DNA of 37,669 nucleotides, from the NCBI GenBank assembly GCA_031261865.1, contig JAISIV010000019.1, positions 1 to 37,669 on the forward strand. Direction: 5' to 3'. This DNA comes from Lactobacillaceae bacterium. Lineage in GTDB: Bacteria > Bacillota > Bacilli > Lactobacillales > Lactobacillaceae. The position numbers and the translations under genes were made by a program. The stretch's first letter is position 1, and every line of letters begins with the position of its first letter. Below, piece after piece: positions 1-8,438 of this stretch. The notes beneath the pieces are model-generated. The model saw only the letters and a list, made by a program, of their open reading frames with translations. It was not told where the DNA came from and did no database searches.

Positions 1-1341
1 TTTGCTCAAGCTTTGGATGAAGGACGTCAGATGGCTTATAAAGCCGTTATGAAGCCTACTGAAGGAACAATTTTAACGGTTATCCGTGAATCCTCTGAAG
101 CTGCTTTAGAAACGGCAAAAAACTCTAATGACGTTATTGAAGTCGCTAAAGCCGCTTATGAAGCATCTAAAAAAGCACTAGCCTCTACTCCAGATTTGTT
201 ACCAGTTTTAAAAGAAGTCGGAGTTGTCGATTCTGGCGGCCAAGGTTTAGTTTTCGTTCTTAAAGCTTTTTATGAAGTGTTGTCTGGTGATATGTCACCC
301 GAAGATATCGTCATTGATGAGAATTCTGACTTCAACGAAATTAAAGGTGAATTTGATGCTCAAGTATCTCTTGATCCTGCTGATATTGTCTATGGATATT
401 GCACGACTATTTTGCTAGAAGCTGGTAAAGGAACGACTTTTACAAAGCCATTTGATTATGATGAATTTTACGAGCGTCTCGGAAAATTAGGGGATTCTCT
501 TCTAGTTTTGCAAGATGACAATATGGTCAAGACTCACGTCCACGTTGAAGACCCAGGTGCCGTCTTATCTATCGCTACTGAATACGGATCAATTGCCAGT
601 GTAAAGATTGATAACATGCGCGACCAACAACAAGAAGTTATCGACAGAGTTGAGCGTGAAAAAGCACAACGTGCAAAACAAGCTGTTAAAACTGCTGTTA
701 TCGCAGTTGCTGGTGGACAAGGATTAGTTGATTTATTAGTTTCAATGGGTGTTACAGACGTTATTTCTGGCGGACAAACAATGAATCCTTCAACTCAAGA
801 TATCGTTCAAGCAATTGAAAAAACCGGTGCTAAAAACGCAATTATCTTGCCAAATAATTCGAATATCTTTATGTCAGCAAATCAAGCCGCAGACTTAGTT
901 GATATCCCTGTTAAAGTGGTTCAAACCAGAACCATTCAACAAGGAATTACTGCTATGCTAGGATTCAATCCGGATGGTGAACTTGAAGATAATTTTGAAG
1001 CGATGAACGAGGAAATTAAGAACGTAAAGTCTCTTGAAATCACCCAAGCCGTTAGAAACACTACTTTGGATGGTCGTGAAATTTCCGATGGTGATTGGAT
1101 GGGTATTGCTGATGGTAATATTGTCGCCAACGGCAAGAAACCTCAAGAAGTATTGATTGAGGCCTTAGGTGAGATGATTGATTCAGACGACGAAATTGTC
1201 ACTATTTTCTATGGCGATAACGTTTCTGAAAAGGAAGCTAAATCGGCAGAAGCGTTGATTAACTCAAAATTTGATGGAATCGAGACTGAGCTACATTTTG
1301 GTGGACAGAAACTTTATCCGTTATTAATCTCAGTTGAATAA
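1..1341 (+). CDS. fakA: Fatty acid kinase ATP-binding subunit FakA (DAK2/YloV family), 5' end missing
   Basis: The reading frame is open from base 1, so the N-terminus lies outside the window. About 446 residues remain of a family that is usually near 550. FakA phosphorylates fatty acids held by FakB proteins, producing acyl-phosphate that PlsX and PlsY use for phospholipid synthesis. The first ~85 visible residues are the end of the DhaL-type kinase domain, including the DSGGQGLVFVLKAF segment. The rest is the long C-terminal region typical of YloV/FakA, with repeated GGQ motifs and an NNSNI segment. The gene stops at a TAA just before a hairpin terminator. plsX lies downstream, which fits a lipid role. 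The internal TTG at base 13 is not a credible start because homology continues upstream of it. Confidence 0.9.
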   Translation, partial: FAQALDEGRQMAYKAVMKPTEGTILTVIRESSEAALETAKNSNDVIEVAKAAYEASKKALASTPDLLPVLKEVGVVDSGGQGLVFVLKAFYEVLSGDMSPEDIVIDENSDFNEIKGEFDAQVSLDPADIVYGYCTTILLEAGKGTTFTKPFDYDEFYERLGKLGDSLLVLQDDNMVKTHVHVEDPGAVLSIATEYGSIASVKIDNMRDQQQEVIDRVEREKAQRAKQAVKTAVIAVAGGQGLVDLLVSMGVTDVISGGQTMNPSTQDIVQAIEKTGAKNAIILPNNSNIFMSANQAADLVDIPVKVVQTRTIQQGITAMLGFNPDGELEDNFEAMNEEIKNVKSLEITQAVRNTTLDGREISDGDWMGIADGNIVANGKKPQEVLIEALGEMIDSDDEIVTIFYGDNVSEKEAKSAEALINSKFDGIETELHFGGQKLYPLLISVE

Positions 1342-1367
1342 ATGTGAAAATATTGTGAAATATTTTT

Positions 1368-1396
1368 AAAAAGTGCGCTAAATGTGCGCTTTTTTT
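1368..1396 (+). terminator. Intrinsic terminator after fakA
   Basis: An A-run and GC-rich arm (1368-1378) pair with 1386-1396 around a 7-nt loop. The GCGC core is followed by one T-T mismatch and an A/T stem ending in a T-run. Confidence 0.7.
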
Positions 1397-1422
1397 ATTT
1401 GTAATCTATAAAATTTTATGTA

Positions 1423-2946
1423 ATGGGAAATTTGTCAGTTAATAAAAAGAGCACAATTATACCCCTCGCTGCCATTGGAATGGGAGTGCTTTTTGCTGAC
1501 AACCAACAACCCCTTATCGCTCAAGCCGATCAATTAGTTCAGCCCGCTTTTACTAGTGCTTCAGTTTCGCAAAATTTAACCGATTCAGTTCAAAACTCTG
1601 AAGAGGAGATGCAAAGTTCCTCTCAAGAACAACTGGCTTCAAATGAGGCTTCTCAAGAAACTTTGACTAGTCAAAGCGACACTGTTCCAAATGAAGCAGT
1701 GTCTCAAATTGACTCTGGGAGTGCCACATCGAATATTGATAGTGCCTACAGCTTAAGCCAATCAATTTTTGACTCACTTGCTTATGTAAGCCAAGTTCAA
1801 AGTCTTAAATTAATTGAATCAATACATCTCAGTCTCAAGGATTCGGCATCTCTGAGCACTAGTGCCTTGCAATCCGATGCCGTTTCGATGAGCCTAAGTA
1901 CAACTGTTTCAAATAGTCAAAGCCGCTTCGATTCGGCATCTGAAAAAACAAGCATGAACGAAAGCAAATCTGAGTTTGTATGGGATTACATGCACGGCAG
2001 TGATTCAGCATCAAAACAAAAATCACGTTCAAATTCTCAATCGCAGTCTATTTTAGAATCGACTAGTAGTTCTGAAGTTGAGACAAACAGTGATTCGCTT
2101 TCAAATTCCCTAGCATCTGATAGCAATGCTATAAGTGATTCTCAAAGCGCACAAGAGAGCCAAGCTGTATCAGAATCAACTACCGAATCTGATTCCAGCC
2201 AAAAAATCTCGGAACAAACTTCTGATTCTACTGGAAGTGACTCAGCAAATTCTGAAGTTATTAATTCAGATGCTAGTGAAGAAACATCTAAATCTATAGC
2301 AACTAGTAATTCCGTAAGCCCTATTTCTCCAATCAAGCCTAGTAATGGTGCAGTTTCGGAATCAGTTTCTAACCAAACCGATGAATCGACAGTAGCATCT
2401 GCGATTAAATCTGCTGAACAAGCAACCTCGCAAAGTAAACATCAAGTCAGTTCGAATTCCCCTGTTTCAGAAGTAGTCGAGAGTAGGACTTCACAAAATT
2501 CTAAAACCGTAGAAAGTGTCCAACAATCTCAAATTACTGTCACTAGTAAGGTCGAAAGCACAGAAAATACTCAACAAAGTCAAGCTGCTATTACCGAAGT
2601 GACTCAATCTAAGGATGCCGTTAATGAGCAAGCACCGGATGATAATTTAAATTCAGTTCTCAGTTGGGTAAACCCTGTTCAACAAGTGGCTGAGGTTTCT
2701 AAACATTTGGCGGAGACGATTTCACGCGGGGATGATAGCGACGAAACAACTGTCGAAAATCCTCATGCTACTGAAAAAACGAAGAAATGGGAAACATTTA
2801 GTCCTACATATTCCGAAGGCGATGTTAAAGCCTCTAAAAAATGGAATGTGGCCGCGACATATTCAATTTATGGAATTGGTGCAGTAGGAATCGTTGGAGC
2901 CGGATACGGAATTCAATCATTGAGAAGATTATTAAAGAGGAAATAA
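1423..2946 (+). CDS. Serine-rich exported protein with C-terminal membrane anchor, no sortase motif
   Basis: 507 residues. A short basic N-terminus (KK at 8-9) and a hydrophobic stretch (about 11-25) end near AQA-DQ, which resembles a signal peptide. Residues from about 45 to 430 are low-complexity Ser/Thr/Gln/Glu-rich sequence without a regular repeat; in the central part more than a third of residues are serine by eye. Near the C-terminus there is a hydrophobic segment (about residues 478-498) followed by a basic tail ending KRK. No LPxTG-like motif precedes it, so anchoring is probably by the membrane segment alone. It lacks the KxYKxGKxW signal of classical serine-rich repeat adhesins. 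A stalk-like or glycosylated surface protein is an inference; no binding domain is visible. No ribosome binding site is seen, and TATAAA lies 10 nt before the ATG. Confidence 0.65.
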   Translation: MGNLSVNKKSTIIPLAAIGMGVLFADNQQPLIAQADQLVQPAFTSASVSQNLTDSVQNSEEEMQSSSQEQLASNEASQETLTSQSDTVPNEAVSQIDSGSATSNIDSAYSLSQSIFDSLAYVSQVQSLKLIESIHLSLKDSASLSTSALQSDAVSMSLSTTVSNSQSRFDSASEKTSMNESKSEFVWDYMHGSDSASKQKSRSNSQSQSILESTSSSEVETNSDSLSNSLASDSNAISDSQSAQESQAVSESTTESDSSQKISEQTSDSTGSDSANSEVINSDASEETSKSIATSNSVSPISPIKPSNGAVSESVSNQTDESTVASAIKSAEQATSQSKHQVSSNSPVSEVVESRTSQNSKTVESVQQSQITVTSKVESTENTQQSQAAITEVTQSKDAVNEQAPDDNLNSVLSWVNPVQQVAEVSKHLAETISRGDDSDETTVENPHATEKTKKWETFSPTYSEGDVKASKKWNVAATYSIYGIGAVGIVGAGYGIQSLRRLLKRK

Positions 2947-2959
2947 TTTCCTCTTTTTT
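2934..2959 (+). terminator. Terminator overlapping the stop codon of the serine-rich gene
   Basis: The arm AAAGAGGAAA (2934-2943) pairs with TTTCCTCTTT (2947-2956), and the TAA stop codon forms the loop. A T-run follows. The last codons of the gene are therefore part of the terminator stem. Confidence 0.85.
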
Positions 2960-2961
2960 CT

Positions 2962-2967
2962 TACAAT
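2962..2967 (+). promoter_or_regulatory. Candidate -10 (TACAAT) for a leaderless recG transcript
   Basis: TACAAT lies exactly 7 nt before the GTG start of recG, directly after the upstream terminator. No Shine-Dalgarno sequence fits between them. No good -35 is visible. Confidence 0.4.
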
Positions 2968-2974
2968 AAATAAA

Positions 2975-5014
2975 GTGATAAAAATATTTGATTCAATTGA
3001 TGGTATTTCAGGAATCGGTCCTAAAAGATTGCAAGCTCTCCATAATCTAGGTATTTTCAATGTTAATGATATGTTGACTTATTATCCTTCTAGATACGAA
3101 GACATCTCTTCGCAACTCCCATCCCAAACGGAAAATGGCGCAAAAGTTGCATTTCAAGGGACGATTAGTTCGCTTCCGAAGGTTAGATTTTTAGGATCAA
3201 AAAGATCTATGACTGATTTTGGATTGTTAGTGGAGCACGACAATATTCGTGTCACTTTTTTTAATCAACCATGGGTTGTTAAGAATCGACAAATTGGCGA
3301 TACCGTCGCAGTATTCGGGACTTACGACAAAAATCGACAATCCCTATCTGCAACCAAAGTATTAACTGATATTGATGATTCAGACATTCAAGTGATTCAC
3401 CCGGTTTCAAAGGATATTAATCAAAAAACTTTAACTCAGTTAATCGAAAATACTTATGCCAAATATCGAAACGATATTGTAGATATTGTCCCAAAACATA
3501 TCGTTTCTCAATACGGTTTGATGAATCGAAAAGAAATGATTGAGTCGATGCAATTTCCTAAAACTAAATTTCAAGCTAATCAGGCGACGAAGTCAGCAAT
3601 GTTTGAAGAGTTCTTTTTGTTTCAAATGCGGATTCAACTTCTAAAGTATCAGCAACGAGAGAATTATGGAAGGCAAATCATCATTGATCAAAAACTTTTA
3701 GATGACTTTATTGCTAAATTACCGTTTCAGTTAACTGAAGCCCAATTGAACGCGACTAGAGAAATTTTGAATGATATGTCGCGCCCAATTCATATGAACC
3801 GATTGGTTCAAGGCGACGTTGGTTCTGGAAAGACGGTTGTGGCGGCTATTGCTATTTTGGCAGCAGTTAATGACGGTATGCAAGCCGCCTTAATGGCGCC
3901 TACGGAAATTCTCGCCACTCAACACGCAAAAACAATTTCTGATTTATATCAACGCGCAGGAATTGGGATGAGAATTGAAATTCTTACTTCTTCGACTAAA
4001 AAATCTGTGCGTAAACAATTATTGGAAGATTTAAAGAGTGGGCAAATTAATCTCCTGATTGGAACGCATTCTTTAATTCAAGAAGATGTCGAATTTAAAA
4101 ACCTAGGACTAGCCGTAATTGATGAGCAGCATCGTTTTGGAGTTAACCAACGAGCTATTTTAAGAAAACAAGGTCAAAATCCAGATATTTTAGCTTTAAC
4201 AGCTACGCCAATTCCTCGAACTCTAGCTATTACAGCTTATGGTGAAATGGATGTTAGTTCGATTAAACAACTACCTAAAGGCCGAAAACCAATTAAAACT
4301 TTCCGCGGTTCGATGAATGAAATTGACCAGATTTACAAATGGGTTCATCAAGAAGTAAAACAAAATGGTGCCCAAGTTTATGTTGTCACTCCTTTAGTTG
4401 AAGAGTCTGAAAAAATAGAAGCTCAAGATTCGGTTGCAACTTACGAATACATAAAAAACGAATATCCAGATTTAAGAGTGGGTCTTTTACACGGACGAGT
4501 GTCACCAGAAGAAAAACAAAAAACACTTTCGGAATTCAAGAACGGTCAAATTGATGTTTTAGTTTCAACGACTGTTGTAGAAGTTGGCGTTGACGCTCCT
4601 GAAGCGACAATCATGATTGTGTTAGATGCGGATCGATTTGGATTATCCACCTTGCATCAATTACGGGGCCGAGTGGGACGCGGTGAGAAGCAGAGTTACG
4701 CCGTATTAGTCGCTGATCCTAAAACTGATTACGGACAACAAAGGTTAGATGCGCTGGTTGCGACCACTGATGGGTTCGAGTTGTCCCAAAAAGACTTAGA
4801 ACTTCGAGGACCAGGAGATATTATCGGTGTAAAACAATCGGGGATGCCTGATTTTAAGGTTGGTGATCCGATTAAAAATTTGGACGTTATGGAAGAGGCG
4901 CAACGTGCAGCAATTGATACAATCTCTGAGCCTAATTGGGATTCAAAACCCGACAATCAAGTATTGGTAGAATATTTATCAGAAACAATGGAAAGATATA
5001 AGGATTTCGACTAA
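2975..5014 (+). CDS. recG: ATP-dependent DNA helicase RecG
   Basis: 679 residues, the usual RecG length. It is a superfamily 2 helicase that remodels stalled replication forks and Holliday junctions. The N-terminal part has an HhH-like segment (GISGIGPKRLQAL) and the wedge/OB domain. Walker A is GDVGSGKT at 280-287, the Walker B box is DEQH at 383-386 followed by RFG, and the C-terminal helicase motifs include LHGRVSPEEK and QLRGRVGRG. The GTG start is chosen because the conserved N-terminus begins here and there is no space upstream: the preceding terminator ends 15 nt before it. There is no ribosome binding site. The TAA stop overlaps the ATG of plsX by one base (TAATG), implying translational coupling. 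Confidence 0.97.
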   Translation: MIKIFDSIDGISGIGPKRLQALHNLGIFNVNDMLTYYPSRYEDISSQLPSQTENGAKVAFQGTISSLPKVRFLGSKRSMTDFGLLVEHDNIRVTFFNQPWVVKNRQIGDTVAVFGTYDKNRQSLSATKVLTDIDDSDIQVIHPVSKDINQKTLTQLIENTYAKYRNDIVDIVPKHIVSQYGLMNRKEMIESMQFPKTKFQANQATKSAMFEEFFLFQMRIQLLKYQQRENYGRQIIIDQKLLDDFIAKLPFQLTEAQLNATREILNDMSRPIHMNRLVQGDVGSGKTVVAAIAILAAVNDGMQAALMAPTEILATQHAKTISDLYQRAGIGMRIEILTSSTKKSVRKQLLEDLKSGQINLLIGTHSLIQEDVEFKNLGLAVIDEQHRFGVNQRAILRKQGQNPDILALTATPIPRTLAITAYGEMDVSSIKQLPKGRKPIKTFRGSMNEIDQIYKWVHQEVKQNGAQVYVVTPLVEESEKIEAQDSVATYEYIKNEYPDLRVGLLHGRVSPEEKQKTLSEFKNGQIDVLVSTTVVEVGVDAPEATIMIVLDADRFGLSTLHQLRGRVGRGEKQSYAVLVADPKTDYGQQRLDALVATTDGFELSQKDLELRGPGDIIGVKQSGMPDFKVGDPIKNLDVMEEAQRAAIDTISEPNWDSKPDNQVLVEYLSETMERYKDFD

Positions 5015-6060
5015 TGTCAGAAAAACAATTTACAATCGCGGTTGATGCGATGGGCGGAGATTTCGCTCCTGAAGAAATCGTTGCCGGTGCATTAATGGCC
5101 CGTGATAAGTATGAAAATATTAAAATTCAATTATTTGGACAAACCGAAAAAGTTAAACCATTAGTTACTAATGATCAAAGAATTGAAATTATCGAAGCGC
5201 CAGAAGTTATCGAAATGGGCGAAGAACCAGTAAAAGCTATTCGTCGAAAAAAAGAATCATCCCTCGTTTTAGCCGCTAACGCCGTAAAAGAGGGAACTGC
5301 AGACGCATTGTTCTCTGCCGGAAATACCGGTGCGTTATTGGCTGCTTCAATTTTTATTGTTGGACGAATTCCTGGTGTCAAAAGGCCAGCCTTACTAACT
5401 GTTTTGCCATCAATTAAGAATCCAAAACGTCCTTGGGTGTTAATGGATGTTGGTGCCAACGCAGAAAGCAAGCCAACTTATCTCTATCAATTTGGAATTC
5501 TTGCTGATTTTTACTCTCGCAAGATGGTTGGGGTAGAAAAGCCGGAAGTTAAATTATTGAACAATGGTGCTGAAGAAGATAAGGGTGACCAAGTCCATAT
5601 TGCCGCACACCAGTTGCTAAAAAATTCCGACCTTAATTTTCAAGGTAACATCGAAGCTCGTGAATTGTTGGATGGGTCCGCGGATGTGGTAGTTGCTGAT
5701 GGTTTTTCTGGTAATGCCGCTTTAAAGTCAATTGAAGGAACTGCTCTCAATATTTTTGGTGCCTTAAGTGACACCATTAAAAACGGAGGATTAAGAACAA
5801 AGCTCGGTGGTTTATTGGTTAAACCAGCTTTGAAGAAATTCGCTTCAGTTTTGGATTATAATAATGCAGGTGGCGCTGTAATTTTAGGGGTTAACGCTCC
5901 TGTTGTTAAGACGCACGGATCTGCAAAAAGATTAGCCGTTTCCAACACTATCGGCCAAATCCGAGAGATGTTAGAAACGAACATTGTTGGTGAAGTTAAG
6001 GCTTATGTCGAAAATAATGATGCAACCTTTAACCCGCCAGTTGGAGAGAATGAGGAATAA
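5014..6060 (+). CDS. plsX: Phosphate acyltransferase PlsX
   Basis: 348 residues, full length. PlsX converts acyl-ACP and phosphate to acyl-phosphate, the substrate of PlsY in phospholipid synthesis. The family hallmark DAMGGD is at residues 11-16. Other conserved segments are SAGNTGALLAA, LMDVGANAESKP and ADGFSGNAALKS. The gene is coupled at both ends by TAATG overlaps, to recG upstream and to acpP downstream. This placement with acpP, and with fakA nearby, gives a compact acyl-transfer group: fatty acid kinase, acyl-phosphate/ACP exchange and the carrier protein. Confidence 0.97.
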   Translation: MSEKQFTIAVDAMGGDFAPEEIVAGALMARDKYENIKIQLFGQTEKVKPLVTNDQRIEIIEAPEVIEMGEEPVKAIRRKKESSLVLAANAVKEGTADALFSAGNTGALLAASIFIVGRIPGVKRPALLTVLPSIKNPKRPWVLMDVGANAESKPTYLYQFGILADFYSRKMVGVEKPEVKLLNNGAEEDKGDQVHIAAHQLLKNSDLNFQGNIEARELLDGSADVVVADGFSGNAALKSIEGTALNIFGALSDTIKNGGLRTKLGGLLVKPALKKFASVLDYNNAGGAVILGVNAPVVKTHGSAKRLAVSNTIGQIREMLETNIVGEVKAYVENNDATFNPPVGENEE

Positions 6061-6311
6061 TGAAAAAAGATAAAGATCAAATATATAACGAATTAGTCGA
6101 TGAAATCTCAAAGCGCTTTGATTTGTCGAAGGATAAAATTACGCCTAATTTGAATTTCATAACTGATGTTGATGCTGACTCTATCGATTTCGTGGAACTC
6201 GTTCTTGAATTGGAAGATATGTATCAATTGGAAATTCCTGATGAAGTGGCTGAAAAGCTAATCACTCTTCAAGAAACTGTTGATTATATCTACCAAAATC
6301 AAGGTGAATAA
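6060..6311 (+). CDS. acpP: Acyl carrier protein
   Basis: 83 residues, acidic, of the usual ACP size. The phosphopantetheine attachment site is Ser41 in DADSIDFVEL; the residue after the serine is Ile instead of the commoner Leu, a conservative change. It carries acyl chains for fatty acid and phospholipid synthesis and is the partner of PlsX. The start overlaps the plsX stop by one base (TAATG). A terminator follows directly. In many Firmicutes rnc comes next, but here rnc is about 18 kb away. Confidence 0.95.
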   Translation: MKKDKDQIYNELVDEISKRFDLSKDKITPNLNFITDVDADSIDFVELVLELEDMYQLEIPDEVAEKLITLQETVDYIYQNQGE

Positions 6312-6314
6312 ATT

Positions 6315-6336
6315 AACCGCAAAAATTGCGGTTTTT
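6315..6336 (+). terminator. Intrinsic terminator after acpP
   Basis: AACCGCAA (6315-6322) pairs with TTGCGGTT (6326-6333) around AAA and is followed by T residues. It ends the recG-plsX-acpP operon. Confidence 0.9.
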
Positions 6337-6371
6337 ATTTTCTACAAACAAAAAATATTAAAGCTGGAAAC

Positions 6372-6389
6372 CTCAGTATTTCTACTGAG
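6372..6389 (+). promoter_or_regulatory. Perfect hairpin directly upstream of the transporter ribosome binding site
   Basis: CTCAGTA (6372-6378) and TACTGAG (6383-6389) form a 7-bp stem with a TTTC loop. The ribosome binding site AAGGAG (6393-6398) begins 4 nt later and the ATG is at 6405. There is no T-run after the stem, so it is not an intrinsic terminator. It does not match the preQ1-I or preQ1-II consensus as I know them. A role in controlling translation is possible but unproven. Confidence 0.4.
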
Positions 6390-6404
6390 TTCAAGGAGAA
6401 AACA

Positions 6405-7112
6405 ATGCTTAAATTTATCAAATCGAATCAAACATTAGGAGTGACGCTTTTTGCCGCCACTTTTTTTATTGCTGCCTGGGCCAATATTAACGTAGCCCTG
6501 GTTATTGAATTACCGTTTCATATTCCTTTTACGCCCCAAAGTTTTCATGTGACTTTCACTGCTGGAGACTTCGTTTTTCCAATGGCGTATATCTTGAATG
6601 ATTTGGCCGCTGAATTCTTTGGAAAAAGAAAAGCTATTATGGTTACCGTTTCTGCCAATTTAACTTATCTATTTTTCTCAGTCACAACTTATCTTGCTAC
6701 CATGATCCCTAACGAAAGCCCTGAAATGACTAAGGCCATGCAAGATATCTTTGCGTTCTCACCACGCGTCGCTATTTCATCAATCCTCGCTTTGTTATTG
6801 GGAACTTCTCTAAATGCAATCATTTTTAATACCATGAAAGACCGTGGCTTCGGTTTCAAATCGCGTGCCTGGGTTTCTACTTTATTTGGTGAAGTATCAG
6901 ATGCGACTTCAGTTTCGTGGTTAATGTTCGGTGGCCTTCCATTTTTGCAAAACGTTCCTGGATTAAATGAAATTTATCCAGCTACGGTTATTTGGTCGAT
7001 GGTTGCCACTCAAATTGTTATCAAGCTTGCTCTTGAAGCCTTCATGCTTCCTCATACGCACCGAATTGCTAGAAATCTCCATAAACAAATGGGAGATTCT
7101 CAAATTGCGTAA
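6405..7112 (+). CDS. Queuosine-precursor transporter, YhhQ/Vut_1 family
   Basis: 235 residues with about six hydrophobic segments. The signature after the second segment, AYILNDLAAEFFGKRKA, matches the D-x-x-x-E-x-(Y/F)-G-K-x-x-A pattern of YhhQ-type vitamin-uptake-like transporters, which are believed to import queuosine precursors such as preQ0 or preQ1. The conserved late segment RAWVSTLFGEVSDATSVSW also fits. It has a strong ribosome binding site (AAGGAG, 6 nt before ATG) preceded by a perfect hairpin. The 3' end overlaps the next gene by 8 nt, so the two are probably translated together. No queuosine biosynthesis gene is adjacent; substrate assignment is from the family only. Confidence 0.8.
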   Translation: MLKFIKSNQTLGVTLFAATFFIAAWANINVALVIELPFHIPFTPQSFHVTFTAGDFVFPMAYILNDLAAEFFGKRKAIMVTVSANLTYLFFSVTTYLATMIPNESPEMTKAMQDIFAFSPRVAISSILALLLGTSLNAIIFNTMKDRGFGFKSRAWVSTLFGEVSDATSVSWLMFGGLPFLQNVPGLNEIYPATVIWSMVATQIVIKLALEAFMLPHTHRIARNLHKQMGDSQIA

Positions 7113-7797
7113 GATTTTAATTACTGGAGCTTCCAATGGGATTGGACTTGCAATTGCTGAAACGTTAATTTCAAACGGAGATTTTGTCTATAACGTTGAT
7201 ATTGTCCCCCCTGAAAAAACATGTTCAAATTATCGGTATATTGAATCTGATTTGTCCAAACTAGACTCTTTTGAAGTACCTAGCGATATTGATATCTTGA
7301 TTAACAATGTCGGTGTTTCTGATAAAAGTACAAGACTCGTGGACTTGACTTGGGATCAAATTTTTAACCTAGTGAATGTCAATTTTGTTGGACAAATGTT
7401 TCTCAGCCGACAAGTCATTCAAACCTGGCTAGAACTTAATAAAAAAGGCCTCATTTTGACAGTTTCTTCGATCGCCTCTTATTTGGCTGGGGTAGGTGAG
7501 GGAAGCGTCTATACTTCTTTAAAACATGCTCAAAACGGATTAATTAAAGGACTCGCCGCGGAATACGGTCCTTTTGGAATTAGAAGCATTGGATTGGCCC
7601 CAGGAGCCGTAGATACGGCCATGAATTCCTATATGTCTTCGACCGAAATGGAGGCAGTTTCTGATGTTATTCCGCTACGCAGATGGTCTACTCCGCAAGA
7701 AATAGCAATGGCGGCTAAATGGTTAGTTTCAGAAGAAAATACTTTCATGAATGGAACGACCTTGATATTAGACGGTGGTGACACGATATTTAAATGA
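7105..7797 (+). CDS. Short-chain dehydrogenase/reductase (SDR), FabG-like
   Basis: 230 residues from a TTG start. That start is chosen because the Rossmann motif TGASNGIG then falls at residues 7-14, as is usual, and GGGAG lies 9 nt upstream. The same frame stays open further upstream, but that part overlaps the transporter gene. The NNVG motif replaces the usual NNAG. The catalytic set is present: Ser121/Ser122, Tyr136 and Lys140 (YxxxK). The C-terminal DGG near the end is typical of classical SDRs that use NAD(P)H. The substrate cannot be inferred. The overlap with the YhhQ-like gene suggests co-translation, but no functional link is evident. Replacement of FabG in fatty acid synthesis is possible but unsupported. 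Confidence 0.85.
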   Translation: MRKILITGASNGIGLAIAETLISNGDFVYNVDIVPPEKTCSNYRYIESDLSKLDSFEVPSDIDILINNVGVSDKSTRLVDLTWDQIFNLVNVNFVGQMFLSRQVIQTWLELNKKGLILTVSSIASYLAGVGEGSVYTSLKHAQNGLIKGLAAEYGPFGIRSIGLAPGAVDTAMNSYMSSTEMEAVSDVIPLRRWSTPQEIAMAAKWLVSEENTFMNGTTLILDGGDTIFK

Positions 7798-8011
7798 CGC
7801 ACCAAATCTTAATGTAAGCAAATGAATCTATGATTCATGTTGCGCGCTTATGCAGAGCTTTATTTGGGCTGCGGAATTTATGCAACGCTAAGTGATGACT
7901 TAGTGAGCGAAGCGAACTTAGTCAGAACTTATCCCCTTCGGGGACGAGAACTTGCGAGCAAGTACGCTGCTAAGTAGGGCCTCATAAATAACAACAGCTC
8001 TTACTTACAAA
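7798..8011 (+). other. Highly structured intergenic region of 214 nt
   Basis: No gene is seen. It holds consecutive hairpins: ATGAATC/GATTCAT (7822-7838), a longer-range GTTGC/GCAAC pair enclosing a smaller GCAG/CTGC hairpin, and then the three-hairpin repeat copy A (7897-7963). No terminator with a T-run is present, so transcription from the dehydrogenase could continue into the 8012 gene. Some of this may be a 5' leader or a non-coding RNA. Confidence 0.55.
7897..7963 (+). repeat. Structured intergenic repeat, copy A
   Basis: Hairpin 1 pairs GACTTAGT (7897-7904) with ACTTAGTC (7916-7923), with one internal T-T mismatch and an 11-nt loop of form GARCGWAGYGA. Hairpin 2 pairs TCCCC (7932-7936) with GGGGA (7940-7944) around TTC. 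Hairpin 3 pairs ACTTG (7950-7954) with CAAGT (7959-7963). The same order, loop lengths and linker are found in copy B after pgk, with compensatory changes in the stems. Confidence 0.65.
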
Positions 8012-8386
8012 ATGGAAAATAAAGTTCAACTTACAATCTGGTCCTCAATATTTTCAACTGCGCTTCTAATCGCTTTGAGAACGAATAACTCTACTTCAGG
8101 AGTCGTGATTTCAGGCACGTATTTATTGAGTGGGTTGTTTTTTCTGGCCTACTTCTATTTTGCAATCCAAGTTATTCGACAAATAAAAAATAAGTGGCAG
8201 GTAATTATTCCTTATTCTGATATCTTGTTGACCTTCATTTATGTCATGTTAGTGATTGTCGAACCTATTCAAGCCATTCGCATCAACCCACTTTACCTTG
8301 TCCCAGTAATATTGAAACTCGTCATGCCCCTGTTTTATTACATGTTTATACGTGACAAGAGCTATTCGCACAGAACAGAGGATTAA
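8012..8386 (+). CDS. Small four-helix membrane protein of unknown function
   Basis: 124 residues, not recognised. Four hydrophobic segments are visible at about 8-23, 30-53, 65-88 and 93-111, with charged residues in the loops (QIKNKW) and a hydrophilic C-terminus. No known motif is seen. There is no convincing ribosome binding site before the ATG, and the gene follows a heavily structured intergenic region. It ends 52 nt before pgk, which has its own promoter-like -10. Codon use looks like that of its neighbours, so it is probably a real gene. Confidence 0.55.
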   Translation: MENKVQLTIWSSIFSTALLIALRTNNSTSGVVISGTYLLSGLFFLAYFYFAIQVIRQIKNKWQVIIPYSDILLTFIYVMLVIVEPIQAIRINPLYLVPVILKLVMPLFYYMFIRDKSYSHRTED

Positions 8387-8412
8387 AAGTGTTCATCAAC
8401 AAGTGAGTAATT

Positions 8413-8418
8413 TATAAT
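8413..8418 (+). promoter_or_regulatory. pgk promoter -10 (TATAAT)
   Basis: A consensus TATAAT lies 20 nt before the pgk ATG. A weak -35 (TGTTCA, 8390-8395) is 17 nt upstream. The ribosome binding site is AGGAGA. Confidence 0.6.
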
Positions 8419-8438
8419 GTTAGGGTAGGAGAAAATAA

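Noticed and set aside
1423..2946. Classical serine-rich repeat adhesin
   Set aside because: No LPxTG motif, no KxYKxGKxW signal and no adjacent SecA2 or glycosyltransferase genes.
6315..6404. preQ1 riboswitch upstream of the YhhQ-like gene
   Set aside because: The hairpins have short loops and lack the A-rich segment and pseudoknot partners of preQ1-I or preQ1-II.
6967..7104. Long N-terminal extension of the short-chain dehydrogenase
   Set aside because: It lies within the transporter gene in another frame and puts extra sequence before the Rossmann motif; the TTG at 7105 has a ribosome binding site.
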